A stretch of 25,411 nucleotides of DNA from an uncultured Oscillospiraceae bacterium (GTDB taxonomy: Bacteria; Bacillota; Clostridia; Oscillospirales; Oscillospiraceae). The notes beneath the pieces are model-generated. The model was given only the letters and a program-made list of their open reading frames with translations, did no database searches and was not told the origin of the DNA. The position numbers and the translations under genes are program-made. Shown here one piece after another: positions 7,483 to 15,279 of this stretch (the first letter of the stretch is position 1; each line of letters begins with the position of its first letter). The stretch is from the NCBI GenBank assembly GCA_900768135.1, contig CAAGBT010000050.1, positions 1-25,411 on the forward strand. Direction: 5' to 3'.

Positions 7483-7508
7483 GTGCGCCGCATTGCCTGA
7501 AAAAGAAA

Positions 7509-7540
7509 AAATGCAGCACCCTGACGGGTGCTGCATTTTC
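7509..7540. terminator. Bidirectional terminator between spoVAF and gdhA
   Basis: AAAATGCAGCACCC (7509-7522) and GGGTGCTGCATTTT (7527-7540) form a 14-bp stem with a 4-nt loop. On the minus strand an extended T-rich tail follows (7501-7512); on the plus strand the T-tract is shorter. It serves both convergent genes. Confidence 0.88.
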
Positions 7541-7601
7541 AGCTTGTTGCGGTCCATGCGCACGGACGCGCACGGATGCGATCAGGTCAGACGATTTTCG
7601 A

Positions 7602-8954
7602 TTAGAAAATGCCCTGAGCCATCATCGCGTCGGCGACCTTCTGGAAGCCGGCGATGTTGGCGCCAGCGACCAGGTCGTAGCCCAGGCCGTAACGCTCGGC
7701 AGCCTCAACGGAAGCATCATAGATGTTCTTCATGATGGCCTGCATCTTGGCGTCAACTTCCTCAGCGGTCCAGTAGATACGCTGAGCGTTCTGAGCCATT
7801 TCGAGTTCGGAGACGGAAACGCCGCAGGCGTTAACAGCCTTGGAGGGAGCGACGACCATGTGCTTCTGCTCCTTCAGGAACTCAAGCGCATCGTTGGTGG
7901 TAGGCATATTGCCGACCTCGATGTAGTACTTGACGCCGGACTCGGCGATCTTCTTGGCCCATTCCATGTTAACATCGTTCTGGGTAGCGGCGGGCATGTA
8001 AACGTCAACGTCCTTGACGCCCCAGCACTTCTGACCCTCAACGAACTCAACGCCGAACTTGTCAGCGTAGGGCTTGCAGTGCATCGGATCCTTGGCGCGC
8101 ATCTCGAGGATGAAGTTGAGCTTCTCATCGCCAACAACGCCGTCCGGGTCATGGATGTAGCCGTCGGGGCCGGCGAAGTAGGTGACCTTGCCGCCGAGCT
8201 CAGCGATCTTCTTCATGATGCCCCAGCCAACATTGCCGTAGCCGGACATACCGACGCGCAGGCCTTTGATGCCCTTGCCGTCGTGCTTGAGGACTTCGCG
8301 CAGATAATAGACAGCGCCGTAACCGGTAGCCTCGGGACGGAGGATGGAGCCGCCGGTGCAGACAGCCTTGCCGGACATGGCGCCGAACTCAGCGGCACCA
8401 ACGATGCGGCGATACTGACCGTACAGATAACCGACCTCGCGGCCGCCAACGCCAACGTCGCCGGCGGGGCAGTCGATATCCTGGCCGATGTGACGATGGA
8501 ACTCGGTCATGAAGGCCTGGCAGAAACGCATGACTTCGCCGTCGGACTTGCCGATGGGGGAGAAGTCGGAGCCGCCCTTGGCGCCGCCGATGGGCAGGCA
8601 GGTCAGAGCATCTTTGAAGGTCTGCTCGAAGCCGAGGAACTTGATGATGGAGAGGTTAACGTTGGAAGCAAAACGCAGACCGCCCTTGTAGGGGCCGAGC
8701 GCCGCGTTGTACTGCACGCGGTAACCGCGGTTGACGTGATACTGGAGGTTGTCGTCCATCCAAACAACGCGGAACTCGATGGTGCGCTCGGGCTCGACCA
8801 TGCGCTCAAGCAGGCAGGCCTTCTCGTACTCGGGGTGGGCGTTGATGACCGGCTCGAGGGAAGAAAGAACTTCTTCGACGGTCTGCAGGAATTCGGGCTC
8901 ATTCGCGTTCTTGGCCTTGGTCTCGGCAAGAACTCTCTCAATGTAAGCATTCAT
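7602..8954 (-). CDS. gdhA: Glutamate dehydrogenase (hexameric, ~450-residue type)
   Basis: Catalyses reversible amination of 2-oxoglutarate to glutamate in the cytoplasm. At 450 residues it has the normal length of the small hexameric type. The glutamate-binding and catalytic lysines are at K90 (GPYKGGLRF), K114 (TFKDAL) and K126 in the signature LPIGGAKGGSDF (120-131). The Rossmann domain has GYGNVG. Positions are close to those of the Clostridium symbiosum enzyme (K89, K113, K125); whether NAD or NADP is preferred cannot be decided from these motifs. A strong GAGGAGG (8964-8970) lies 9 nt before the ATG, and codon use is highly biased, both consistent with high expression. It is monocistronic, with a promoter at 9022-9050 and leader hairpins at 8979-9012. 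Confidence 0.97.
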   Translation of the reverse strand: MNAYIERVLAETKAKNANEPEFLQTVEEVLSSLEPVINAHPEYEKACLLERMVEPERTIEFRVVWMDDNLQYHVNRGYRVQYNAALGPYKGGLRFASNVNLSIIKFLGFEQTFKDALTCLPIGGAKGGSDFSPIGKSDGEVMRFCQAFMTEFHRHIGQDIDCPAGDVGVGGREVGYLYGQYRRIVGAAEFGAMSGKAVCTGGSILRPEATGYGAVYYLREVLKHDGKGIKGLRVGMSGYGNVGWGIMKKIAELGGKVTYFAGPDGYIHDPDGVVGDEKLNFILEMRAKDPMHCKPYADKFGVEFVEGQKCWGVKDVDVYMPAATQNDVNMEWAKKIAESGVKYYIEVGNMPTTNDALEFLKEQKHMVVAPSKAVNACGVSVSELEMAQNAQRIYWTAEEVDAKMQAIMKNIYDASVEAAERYGLGYDLVAGANIAGFQKVADAMMAQGIF

Positions 8955-8978
8955 GATAAGTAGCCTCCTCTAAAATTA

Positions 8979-9012
8979 CCCCGCAAAAGCAGGGCCTGAT
9001 GGTTCAGCCATC
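8979..9012 (-). promoter_or_regulatory. Two small hairpins in the gdhA leader
   Basis: Between the predicted transcription start and the ribosome site, the minus strand carries GATGG-CTGAA-CCATC and then CCCTGC-TTTT-GCGGGG followed by TAATTTT. They may affect mRNA stability or act as a weak attenuator. They do not match a riboswitch class I recognise. Confidence 0.4.
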
Positions 9013-9021
9013 TTGCCTATA

Positions 9022-9050
9022 AGTTTATCACCGCCGGGAAAAATTCTCAA
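9022..9050 (-). promoter_or_regulatory. Promoter of gdhA
   Basis: TTGAGA (9050-9045), 17-bp spacer and TAAACT (9027-9022) preceded by TGA (extended -10), about 70 bp upstream of the start codon. Confidence 0.6.
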
Positions 9051-9180
9051 GTAAAACGACATTGGCGCTGTGTAAGAAAATCGCTTTTCCTTTTTGTGCA
9101 AAGAGCAGAAACAAGGGCAAAAAAGTTTCTTTTTTTTGATAAAGCTTATTAAAATGGTGCAAGCGGTCTTTCATTATACG

Positions 9181-9228
9181 GGATTGCGGCCAAAATTCTG
9201 GTCGCAATCCTGCATTTTGATGCAATCC
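9181..9228. repeat. Inverted-repeat cluster with competing arms
   Basis: GGATTGC at 9181-9187 can pair with GCAATCC at 9204-9210 (11-bp stem 9181-9191/9200-9210 with one G-T position) or with a second copy at 9222-9228. Between the two copies lies TGCAT-TTTG-ATGCA (9211-9224). It is part of the 353-bp gap between gdhA and the next gene, which has no convincing coding frame; the rest of the gap is AT-rich, with a poly-T tract at 9130-9137. Confidence 0.6.
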
Positions 9229-9240
9229 ATTCCAAAAGGA

Positions 9241-9264
9241 GATGGAGGCCTTGCGGCCTCCATC
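9241..9264 (-). terminator. Terminator-like hairpin after the membrane protein gene
   Basis: GATGGAGGCC (9241-9250) and GGCCTCCATC (9255-9264) form a perfect 10-bp GC-rich stem with a 4-nt loop. The tail on the minus strand (TCCTTTTGG) is a poor T-run, so this may be a weak terminator or a 3'-end stabilising hairpin. It starts about 43 nt past the stop at 9308. Confidence 0.6.
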
Positions 9265-9307
9265 TTCCTGATTCTGCATCAATATGCCGTTTTGTGCGGA
9301 TGCGTGT

Positions 9308-11128
9308 TCACGGCGCGCCCGCGCCGCCGTCTTCCGCGGGCGGGGCTTCCTGTTCGCCGCCGGCGGGCGGCGCGGTCTGCGCGCCGCTGTCCATCACCTC
9401 AACATCCGCCGCCTCGATCCAGTTCTCCGTGACATAGCCGTCGTGGTAGCGGACGCACACACGGTCGCCCACGTTCAGCAGCGGCGCATACGCGACCTCC
9501 GCCGCGCTCATGCGCACGGAGAAGGCGCTTTCGCCGGTGAAGCGCAGGAAGTAGATGCTGTTGCCGTCCACGACCGCCGTGCGGATCTCAGCGATCGTAC
9601 CCTCCAGACTTACCAGGTCGGACGGCGTCTGCTCCAGTTCTGTCTGCTCGTCGGAGATCAGATCCTTTTCCCGCAGCATCCGGCGGTAGTTTGTTTCGCA
9701 CTCGGCGACCGTGGAGCCGGTGGCAACGATCTGGTACTGGCTCACGTTGACCATGGCGTACATTTTTACAAGCTCGCTTGCGTCCTTGAGGGCGATGAAG
9801 TAAGTCGGCTGTCCGGCAATGTTCAGCAGCAGCGGGAAAGTGGCGGTATAGCGCAGGTTCTGCACAAGTCCCTCCGCGCTGTCCATGGCGCTGTACTCCG
9901 TCGCGCCGGCGCAGGGGTAATACCTTGTCTCCTTCGTGCGCTGGTTGGAAAGAAGGAAGCCTATGTTGCTCTCATCGCCGCCAACGCTCGTTACGCCGGT
10001 GTAGAGGTAAACATCGTCGCCTTCGGCAAGGTAATTGTAGCCGTCGGTCGTAACGGTCACGTCGCGCTGGCCGAAGATGGAGTTCCAGAAGCCGTTGTGA
10101 TACATCCCGTAATAATCATACTGCTCGATGATTAGCTCTGCGGAATAGACGTGATCGACCCATGCGGGCGGCTTTTCGTAGTATTCGCTCTCGCCGGTGA
10201 TGGCGTTTACCAGCACCGCGCCGTGGTTGTCCGTGCCGCCGAAGAGGCCGATGGTCTTTTCCTTCCTGGCGCAGACCCAGTAGGGCGTGCCGTCCTCGTC
10301 GATCTCGAAGACCGGCTCTTCAAACATATAGGTCGGGTACTGGAAGCGCAGATGGCGGTATAGATTGCGGGAAAAATGCTCCGCCGTGGTATACTTCATG
10401 CCATCGTCCAGCCGCACGACCTCAACATTCTGCGTGACCATGTCGATGACAAGGTAGGCGGGAAGCCCCTCGGAGCGGTTGTTGAACCATTTGATGATAT
10501 CGCCGTAGCGCAGCGGCGTGACACGCACGGGGCGGCCGTGATAGTTGATCTGCGTGTAGTCCTCGGCGACCTCGAACTGCGACACCATGTCCGCCAGCTC
10601 GCCCAGCTTGCGGTCGCCGAGCTTTTCGGCGCTGTCGCGGTCGAGCATGGGGATGCGGTCGTAGGAGACTTCTTCGATCTCCTCCGTGAAGCTGCCGTTT
10701 GCCACCGGCAGCAGCGCCTGATAAGCGTTTGCCCGCAGTACGACCCAGGATGCGAGCGCGCCGATGAGTGCGGTGACGATCATTGCCGCCACAACAAAGA
10801 ACGGCACGGTACACTGCTTCTTTACAAAGGTGAAGTAGCCCTTTGCTCCCGTTCCCTGAAAGCCGGAGGTCAGCAGCGCACACACGCAGTAGACGGCGCA
10901 CAGAAGCAGCACAAAGCCGTAGAACTCCTCGGCGTGCAGGTTGACGGCTGGCAGCTCCACATAAAAGAAGACCGCGCCGACGAGCAGCGTGACGAGCGTG
11001 TTGATGGCAATGCGGCCGCCCCTGCTGCCGATCGGCTTGCGCTGCCTGCGTTTTTTCTGGGGCTTGGGAGAGGCGTTGGGATCGAACTGGAAGCCGTTCG
11101 CGTCCGAGCCGGTAAATCTGATGTCCAT
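9308..11128 (-). CDS. Membrane protein of unknown function with large extracytoplasmic domain
   Basis: I do not recognise this 606-residue protein. A cytoplasmic N-terminus with a very basic patch (KKRRQRK, residues 25-31) leads to three predicted TM helices (about 40-58, 71-88 and 108-132). About 420 residues follow that should lie outside the membrane, rich in Tyr and acidic residues, including IGLFGGTDNHGAVLVN and ITGESEYY. Near the C-terminus a beta-rich segment (SLEGTIAEIR through GDRVCVRY) looks like an OB-fold, then a Pro/Ala/Glu-rich tail. The ATG at 11128 is chosen because GAAAGGAAC (11135-11143) precedes it and the protein then starts after the predicted promoter; the upstream frame extension crosses that promoter. 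It appears to be transcribed alone. Confidence 0.8.
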   Translation of the reverse strand: MDIRFTGSDANGFQFDPNASPKPQKKRRQRKPIGSRGGRIAINTLVTLLVGAVFFYVELPAVNLHAEEFYGFVLLLCAVYCVCALLTSGFQGTGAKGYFTFVKKQCTVPFFVVAAMIVTALIGALASWVVLRANAYQALLPVANGSFTEEIEEVSYDRIPMLDRDSAEKLGDRKLGELADMVSQFEVAEDYTQINYHGRPVRVTPLRYGDIIKWFNNRSEGLPAYLVIDMVTQNVEVVRLDDGMKYTTAEHFSRNLYRHLRFQYPTYMFEEPVFEIDEDGTPYWVCARKEKTIGLFGGTDNHGAVLVNAITGESEYYEKPPAWVDHVYSAELIIEQYDYYGMYHNGFWNSIFGQRDVTVTTDGYNYLAEGDDVYLYTGVTSVGGDESNIGFLLSNQRTKETRYYPCAGATEYSAMDSAEGLVQNLRYTATFPLLLNIAGQPTYFIALKDASELVKMYAMVNVSQYQIVATGSTVAECETNYRRMLREKDLISDEQTELEQTPSDLVSLEGTIAEIRTAVVDGNSIYFLRFTGESAFSVRMSAAEVAYAPLLNVGDRVCVRYHDGYVTENWIEAADVEVMDSGAQTAPPAGGEQEAPPAEDGGAGAP

Positions 11129-11184
11129 AACAATCGTTCCTTTCAGCATCGCGGTGTCGGTGCGATGCGGCGAGTATTTTATAT

Positions 11185-11213
11185 AGTATACCGTGTTTGC
11201 GCCGCAAAAACAA
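11185..11213 (-). promoter_or_regulatory. Promoter of the 9308-11128 membrane protein gene
   Basis: TTGTTT (11213-11208), 17-bp spacer and TATACT (11190-11185) on the minus strand. A CATCGC/GCGATG hairpin (11147-11167) lies in the leader between this promoter and the ribosome site. Confidence 0.6.
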
Positions 11214-11252
11214 GCAAAAGAGGAAAATCTCCTTGTCCTCGCCGGCTGCACA

Positions 11253-11286
11253 AAGAAAGAGGAGAAGGAACGAACTCCTTCTCCTC
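11253..11286 (-). terminator. Terminator of the BceAB-like/micropeptide operon
   Basis: GAGGAGAAGGA (11259-11269) and TCCTTCTCCTC (11276-11286) form an 11-bp stem with a 6-nt loop; on the minus strand it is followed by TTTCTTT. It lies just after the micropeptide stop at 11301. Confidence 0.75.
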
Positions 11287-11300
11287 CCCATTTATAAATA

Positions 11301-11387
11301 TCAGCATTTCATGCTGTGCTTTTCCGTCAGCGCGGCATAGAGCAGCGCACAAAGCGGGAGCAGCAGGAAAAGAAGCAGCTTTTTCAT
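11301..11387 (-). CDS. 28-residue hydrophobic micropeptide
   Basis: This is a small frame with good translation signals: ATG at 11387, GGAGGAT about 6 nt upstream, stop TGA at 11301. The peptide starts MKKLLLFLLLPLCALLYAAL and ends with a short polar tail containing a final Cys (residue 28; another Cys at 13). Residues 4-20 would form one membrane helix, or a lipoprotein-like or signal segment without a mature domain. It starts 36 nt after the BceB-like permease stop and before the operon terminator, so it is almost certainly cotranscribed with the ABC genes. A role as accessory subunit of that permease is inference only. No named family is recognised. Confidence 0.65.
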   Translation of the reverse strand: MKKLLLFLLLPLCALLYAALTEKHSMKC

Positions 11388-11423
11388 GGTTTATCCTCCG
11401 TTCTTTGGTTGGGCGTGGTGTTT

Positions 11424-12851
11424 TTACGCATTCTGCGTGCTGACGATATGGAAGTATGCGTTTGAGGTCAGGCGGTACATCGCGCAGTAGAGCGCGGCGA
11501 AGACGAGCAGCGCCGCCGCCGTCACGCCGAGAAACAGCATAAGGTTCTGGATGCCGAACAGCTGCATGATCTGCCAGACCATCGGCTGGGCAAAGCCGAG
11601 GTGCAGCGCCGCCGCGCCAAGCGGCAGCAGGAAGATGAGCAGCATCTGCGCATTTACGCTTTCGCGGATGTCGCGCTTCGTCATACCCACGCGCTGCATG
11701 ATGGCAAAGCGCGCGGCGTCCTCATAGCCCTCGACCACCTGCTTGTAGTAGAGCATCAGCAGCGTTGCAAAGAGGAACAGCACGCTGAGTAAAATGCCAA
11801 GAAAGAAAAGACTGCCGTAGAGCGAGAAGAACTCCGCGCGGATCTCCGCCATTTCACTGGCCTGCCAGTGGTTCTGCACAGCGAGGGCGCTGATTGCATC
11901 GTCTGCGCCGAAGTAGAGACTCGCGGTGGAGGCCACCATCACCAGCACCATCGTGGAAAGGATGCAGATGGAGGCAAGACCCGCGCCGTTGCGCTTCATG
12001 CGGTAGGTAAGCGACGAGAGGGAGACGAAGTTGCGCTTTCTATAGTAGAATTTTTCATCCTTTTGCAGCGTGCGGCAGAGCGTCACGCTGCCGGAGATGA
12101 AGAGCAGATACGTTGCAAGGATGACCATGATGACCGCAACGAAAAACAGCAGCATTGCCTGCACGGGATTTTTGATGGTGGCGGCGATGAAATACGCGCC
12201 CAGCAGCAGCGCAAGGCCGGGAAGCACGAGCAGCCACTGAGACTTCGGAGGCTTTTCGCCAACGCTCTCGCTCTTCAGCAGCGCCGCGCCCTGCGCGCGG
12301 CGGAGTGACAGCACGCCGCGCAGATACAGCAGCGCGAAGATGGCGGCGAACGTGACGGCGCATTGCTTCACGGCGGCAAAGCTCACCGAAAATGCGGCGG
12401 CGGGAAGACCCAGCAGCCGCAGCAGCACGGTCTGCGACACAAAGCTCAGCAGCACGCCGAAGCCAAGACCGGCGATGAGCGTAAAGGCCGCAGCCATCAG
12501 CGTTTCCCAGAAGAGGACGGAGCCGAGCGCGCCGCGATCCATGCCAAGCACGCTGTAAAGGCCGAACTCCTTCTTGCGCCGCCGCAGCAGAAAGCTGTTC
12601 GTGTAAAAAAGAAACAGCGCCGTGAACACCGAGACGACAAACGAACCCAGCTGCATCACCATCTCAACGGCGGAGGTGCCGGAGCCGTTCGGCTTGCCGT
12701 TGACCACGTAGAGCGAGGGTGTGGAGGCGAGACCGGCAATGACGTACAGCGCCGCCGCCATAAACGCACAGGAGAGAAGATAGGGAACATAGAGCCTTGC
12801 GTTCTTTTTCAGCCCCATCCACGCAAGGCGGGGATAGAGAGCGAGCTTCAT
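11424..12851 (-). CDS. BceB-like ABC transporter permease lacking the large extracellular domain
   Basis: A 475-residue FtsX/BceB-type permease, about 10 TM helices, pairing with the ATPase encoded immediately upstream. Family relatives resist or sense peptide antibiotics or move lipids. Motifs seen include RRKKEFGLYSVLGM (91-104) and YKQVVEGYEDAARFAIMQRVGMTKRDI (split here as YKQVVEGYEDAAR and MQRVGMTKRDI, residues 369-395). Usual members are about 620-680 residues with a ~200-residue external domain between TM7 and TM8. Here TM7 (~293-313) and TM8 (~344-367) are joined by only ~30 residues, while the flanks look intact, so the sensor domain appears absent in frame. The ATG at 12851 overlaps the ATPase stop (ATGA) and has GGGAGG 9 nt upstream. 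No BceRS two-component genes are nearby. Confidence 0.85.
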   Translation of the reverse strand: MKLALYPRLAWMGLKKNARLYVPYLLSCAFMAAALYVIAGLASTPSLYVVNGKPNGSGTSAVEMVMQLGSFVVSVFTALFLFYTNSFLLRRRKKEFGLYSVLGMDRGALGSVLFWETLMAAAFTLIAGLGFGVLLSFVSQTVLLRLLGLPAAAFSVSFAAVKQCAVTFAAIFALLYLRGVLSLRRAQGAALLKSESVGEKPPKSQWLLVLPGLALLLGAYFIAATIKNPVQAMLLFFVAVIMVILATYLLFISGSVTLCRTLQKDEKFYYRKRNFVSLSSLTYRMKRNGAGLASICILSTMVLVMVASTASLYFGADDAISALAVQNHWQASEMAEIRAEFFSLYGSLFFLGILLSVLFLFATLLMLYYKQVVEGYEDAARFAIMQRVGMTKRDIRESVNAQMLLIFLLPLGAAALHLGFAQPMVWQIMQLFGIQNLMLFLGVTAAALLVFAALYCAMYRLTSNAYFHIVSTQNA

Positions 12852-13612
12852 GCACACTCGCCTCCCGTCTGCTGCTGCGTGAGCATATCGGCGATGCGCT
12901 GGTAGAACTGCGCGTCGCCGTCTCTGCCGCGCTTCAGCTCAAGCGAGATCTCGCCGTCGCGCAGGAAGAGTACGCGCGAAGCGCAGCTGGCCGCGCGCAC
13001 GGAGTGCGTGACCATCACAACGGTCTGCCCTGCACGGTTGATCGCACCGAAGAGCTTCAGCAGCTCGTCCGTTGAACGGGAGTCCAGCGCGCCGGTCGGC
13101 TCGTCGGCCAGCAGGATCTGCGGGCGGGTGATGAGTGCGCGGGCGACGGCGGCGCGCTGCTTCTGTCCGCCGGAGACCTCGTAGGGATATTTCTTCAGCA
13201 GCTCCGCGATGCCGAGCTGCCCGGCAAGCGGCGCAAGCCGGTCGCGCATCTCGGCGCGGGGGCGGTTCGCCAGCACAAGCGGCAAACAGATGTTGTCCTC
13301 AAGCGAGAAGGTGTCGAGCAGGCTGAAGTCCTGAAAGACAAAACCCAGATTGTCGCGGCGGAAGGCTGCGGCGGTCTCTTCAGGGATCTCGGTGAGATTC
13401 TTGCCGCCGAGCAGCACCGTGCCGCCGCTTGGCTTATCGAGCGCGGCGAGGATGTTCAAAAGCGTCGTTTTTCCGCTGCCGCTCTCGCCCATGATGGCGA
13501 CATATTCGCCGCTCTCGACAGTGAAATTGACGTTTTTCAGCGCCTGGACCTGACTGCGGCCAAAGCGCGTGGTATAGGTCTTGCTGAGACCGTGGACATC
13601 AAGAATGGTCAT
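12848..13612 (-). CDS. BceA-like ABC transporter ATPase
   Basis: A 254-residue ATPase of the MacB/LolD/BceA class that would drive the adjacent permease. It has Walker A GESGSGKTT (42-50), a Q-loop near FVFQDFSLLD, signature VSGGQKQR, Walker B ILLADEPTGALD with D-loop SRS, and the switch His in MVTHS. All catalytic elements are intact. An AAAGGAG lies 7-8 nt before the ATG. The stop shares 4 nt with the permease start, implying translational coupling. Its 5' leader (13613-13700) holds a hairpin but no promoter I can call with confidence. Confidence 0.93.
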   Translation of the reverse strand: MTILDVHGLSKTYTTRFGRSQVQALKNVNFTVESGEYVAIMGESGSGKTTLLNILAALDKPSGGTVLLGGKNLTEIPEETAAAFRRDNLGFVFQDFSLLDTFSLEDNICLPLVLANRPRAEMRDRLAPLAGQLGIAELLKKYPYEVSGGQKQRAAVARALITRPQILLADEPTGALDSRSTDELLKLFGAINRAGQTVVMVTHSVRAASCASRVLFLRDGEISLELKRGRDGDAQFYQRIADMLTQQQTGGECA

Positions 13613-13634
13613 TGGATAGCTCCTTTCCGGCTTC

Positions 13635-13662
13635 CTGCCTGCAAGGGAAGCTTAGCAGGCAG
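13635..13662 (-). promoter_or_regulatory. Leader hairpin before the BceA-like gene
   Basis: CTGCCTGC (13635-13642) and GCAGGCAG (13655-13662) form a perfect 8-bp stem around a 12-nt loop, just upstream of the ribosome site. It may be an operator or an mRNA structure; there is no T-run. Confidence 0.45.
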
Positions 13663-13715
13663 CGGTTAACATAATTGTATGATTTTTCTTAATTTTCCCT
13701 GAAAAAAGGGCGCAG

Positions 13716-13760
13716 AAAAGCAGCCGGAAGAACGAACGGCGTTTTTACGCGGCTGCTTTT
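13716..13760 (-). terminator. Terminator of the GntR/ABC operon
   Basis: AAAAGCAGCCG (13716-13726) and CGGCTGCTTTT (13750-13760) form an 11-bp stem whose 3' arm on the minus strand ends in TTTT. A smaller GCG/CGC hairpin sits in the loop. It begins 12 nt after the permease stop. Confidence 0.75.
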
Positions 13761-13771
13761 TCGAAGATGCG

Positions 13772-14590
13772 TTACTCGAGATTCAGTTTTCTGGTGGTAA
13801 AGAACCACGTTACGGCGTAGCCCGCCGCGCAGAAGATAAGCTCGCCGAACATCCCCCACAGGAGCAGCAGCTCGATGCCCTTGGGTACGTTGACGGCGTC
13901 CAGCGCAATCCAGGTATCGGGGCTGGCGTTGATGAACACGCCGATCATGGCGATGGCGGTGAACTGCGCAAGCTCAAAGAACACGAGGATCAGAATGACC
14001 GTCCAGAGCTCCTTGTGCTTATTGAAGCTGTAGCCGATGGAATAGGCGGCGTACACCACGAGCGACGCGGCGGAAACGGCAAAGACGAAGTTGCCCAGCA
14101 GCTCAAGCAGGATGAGCAGCGCGTGGCCGCGCAGCGCGGCGTCCATCCGGAAGAATACGGTGAAGAAATCGCTGAAAAAGGCGGGAATGTACTGGAAGGA
14201 ACTCCAGCCGGAGACGGCGATCAGCAGCGCGAGAAGCCCGATAACGAACGCTGCGGCGTACCACACGGCGGCGACGATGAGCTTGGAGGCGAGCAGCTGG
14301 TGTACGCTCACGGGAAGCGTCAGCGTGAGGTAGCCCTCGCTCTTAAGCACATGGTCGCGCCAGCGGCAGGCGGAGAGTACCAGCGGCGCAAACGCCAGCG
14401 CGAGAAGACCGAGTACGAAGCCGATGACCAGCAACACACCGACGAGCTGCAAGAGCCAGTGGACGCCGCCGTTATTGAGCAGCGGAAGGGAAAGGCGCAT
14501 CAGCGCGGTCAACGCCAGCATCCCGAAGAATACGGGCCACATGATGCGGCTTGTTGCACGGAATTCGTGCTTGATGAGCTTACTTAACAT
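13772..14590 (-). CDS. ABC-2-like permease of the YtrA-type operon
   Basis: A 272-residue membrane protein with about six TM helices and short loops, the last ending in a TTRKLNLE cytoplasmic tail. It opens MLSKLIKHEFRATSR, a start common in clostridial ABC-2 permeases next to YtrB-like ATPases. It would form the membrane pore for the ATPase at 14584-15279; substrate unknown, though related systems act in envelope stress. The ATG (14590-14588) overlaps the ATPase stop by 7 nt, and GGGAGGTG lies just upstream inside the ATPase gene. It is the last gene of the operon, followed by a terminator. Confidence 0.85.
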   Translation of the reverse strand: MLSKLIKHEFRATSRIMWPVFFGMLALTALMRLSLPLLNNGGVHWLLQLVGVLLVIGFVLGLLALAFAPLVLSACRWRDHVLKSEGYLTLTLPVSVHQLLASKLIVAAVWYAAAFVIGLLALLIAVSGWSSFQYIPAFFSDFFTVFFRMDAALRGHALLILLELLGNFVFAVSAASLVVYAAYSIGYSFNKHKELWTVILILVFFELAQFTAIAMIGVFINASPDTWIALDAVNVPKGIELLLLWGMFGELIFCAAGYAVTWFFTTRKLNLE

Positions 14591-15279
14591 CTGAACACCT
14601 CCCGGAAGAGTTCGTCAACGCTCTTCCCCTTTTCGTCGCGGATAGTCTCCACGCTCTCGTGGAGCATCACCTTGCCTGCGCGCAGAAAGACCACCTCGTC
14701 CAGCACCTGCTCCACATCGGCGATCAGGTGCGTGGAGATGATCACTGCCGCATCCTCGCTGTAGTTGCTGATGATCGTGCGCAGAATGTAGTCGCGCGTG
14801 GCGGGATCGACGCCGCCGATCGGCTCGTCGAGCAGATACAGCTTTGCCTCGCGGCTCATTGTCAGGATGAGCTGCAGCTTTTCGCGCATTCCCTTGGAAA
14901 GCGTCTTGATCTTCTGCGTGCGGTCGAGCGCCAGGTTTGCCAGCATCGCCTCTGCCGCGCCGCGGCGGAAGTCTGCATAAAAATCGCCGTAATAGTCCAG
15001 CGCCTGCGCGATGGTCATCCAGCCGGGCAGCGTGTCGCGGTCAGGCAGATAGGATACGATCGCCTTTGTCGCGCGCGACGGCTTTTTGCCGTCGATCAGA
15101 ATCTCGCCGGACGTTGGCGTCAGCAGGCCGTTGGCCAGCTTGATCAGCGTGGTTTTTCCGCTGCCGTTGGGGCCGAGCAGGCCCACAATGCGCCCCGGCT
15201 CGATCGTAAGCTCCACCGCATCGAGCGCGGCCTTTGCGCCGTAGCTCTTCGTCAGCGCCTTGCATTCCAATATACTCAT
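14584..15279 (-). CDS. ABC transporter ATPase (YtrB-like)
   Basis: A 231-residue ATPase with Walker A GPNGSGKTT, a signature in the variant form LSKGMREK (usual LSGGQ replaced by LSKGM, common in CcmA/YtrB-type exporters), Walker B LYLLDEPIGGVD, and the switch His in ISTHL. The short C-terminus after the core suits an exporter of the ABC-2 class. Its ATG overlaps the GntR stop by 4 nt (ATGA), and its stop overlaps the permease start, so the three proteins are translationally coupled. Confidence 0.92.
   Translation of the reverse strand: MSILECKALTKSYGAKAALDAVELTIEPGRIVGLLGPNGSGKTTLIKLANGLLTPTSGEILIDGKKPSRATKAIVSYLPDRDTLPGWMTIAQALDYYGDFYADFRRGAAEAMLANLALDRTQKIKTLSKGMREKLQLILTMSREAKLYLLDEPIGGVDPATRDYILRTIISNYSEDAAVIISTHLIADVEQVLDEVVFLRAGKVMLHESVETIRDEKGKSVDELFREVFRC

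Noticed and set aside
9107..9137. AGAAAC/GTTTCT stem followed by a T-run, terminator-like on the plus strand
   Set aside because: The 6-bp AT-rich stem has a 12-nt loop, and there is no plus-strand gene upstream for it to terminate. It is probably chance in an AT-rich patch.
9028..9282. 84-codon minus-strand frame in the gdhA upstream gap
   Set aside because: It runs through the hairpins and the gdhA promoter and has no ribosome site or recognisable domain. It is treated as non-coding.
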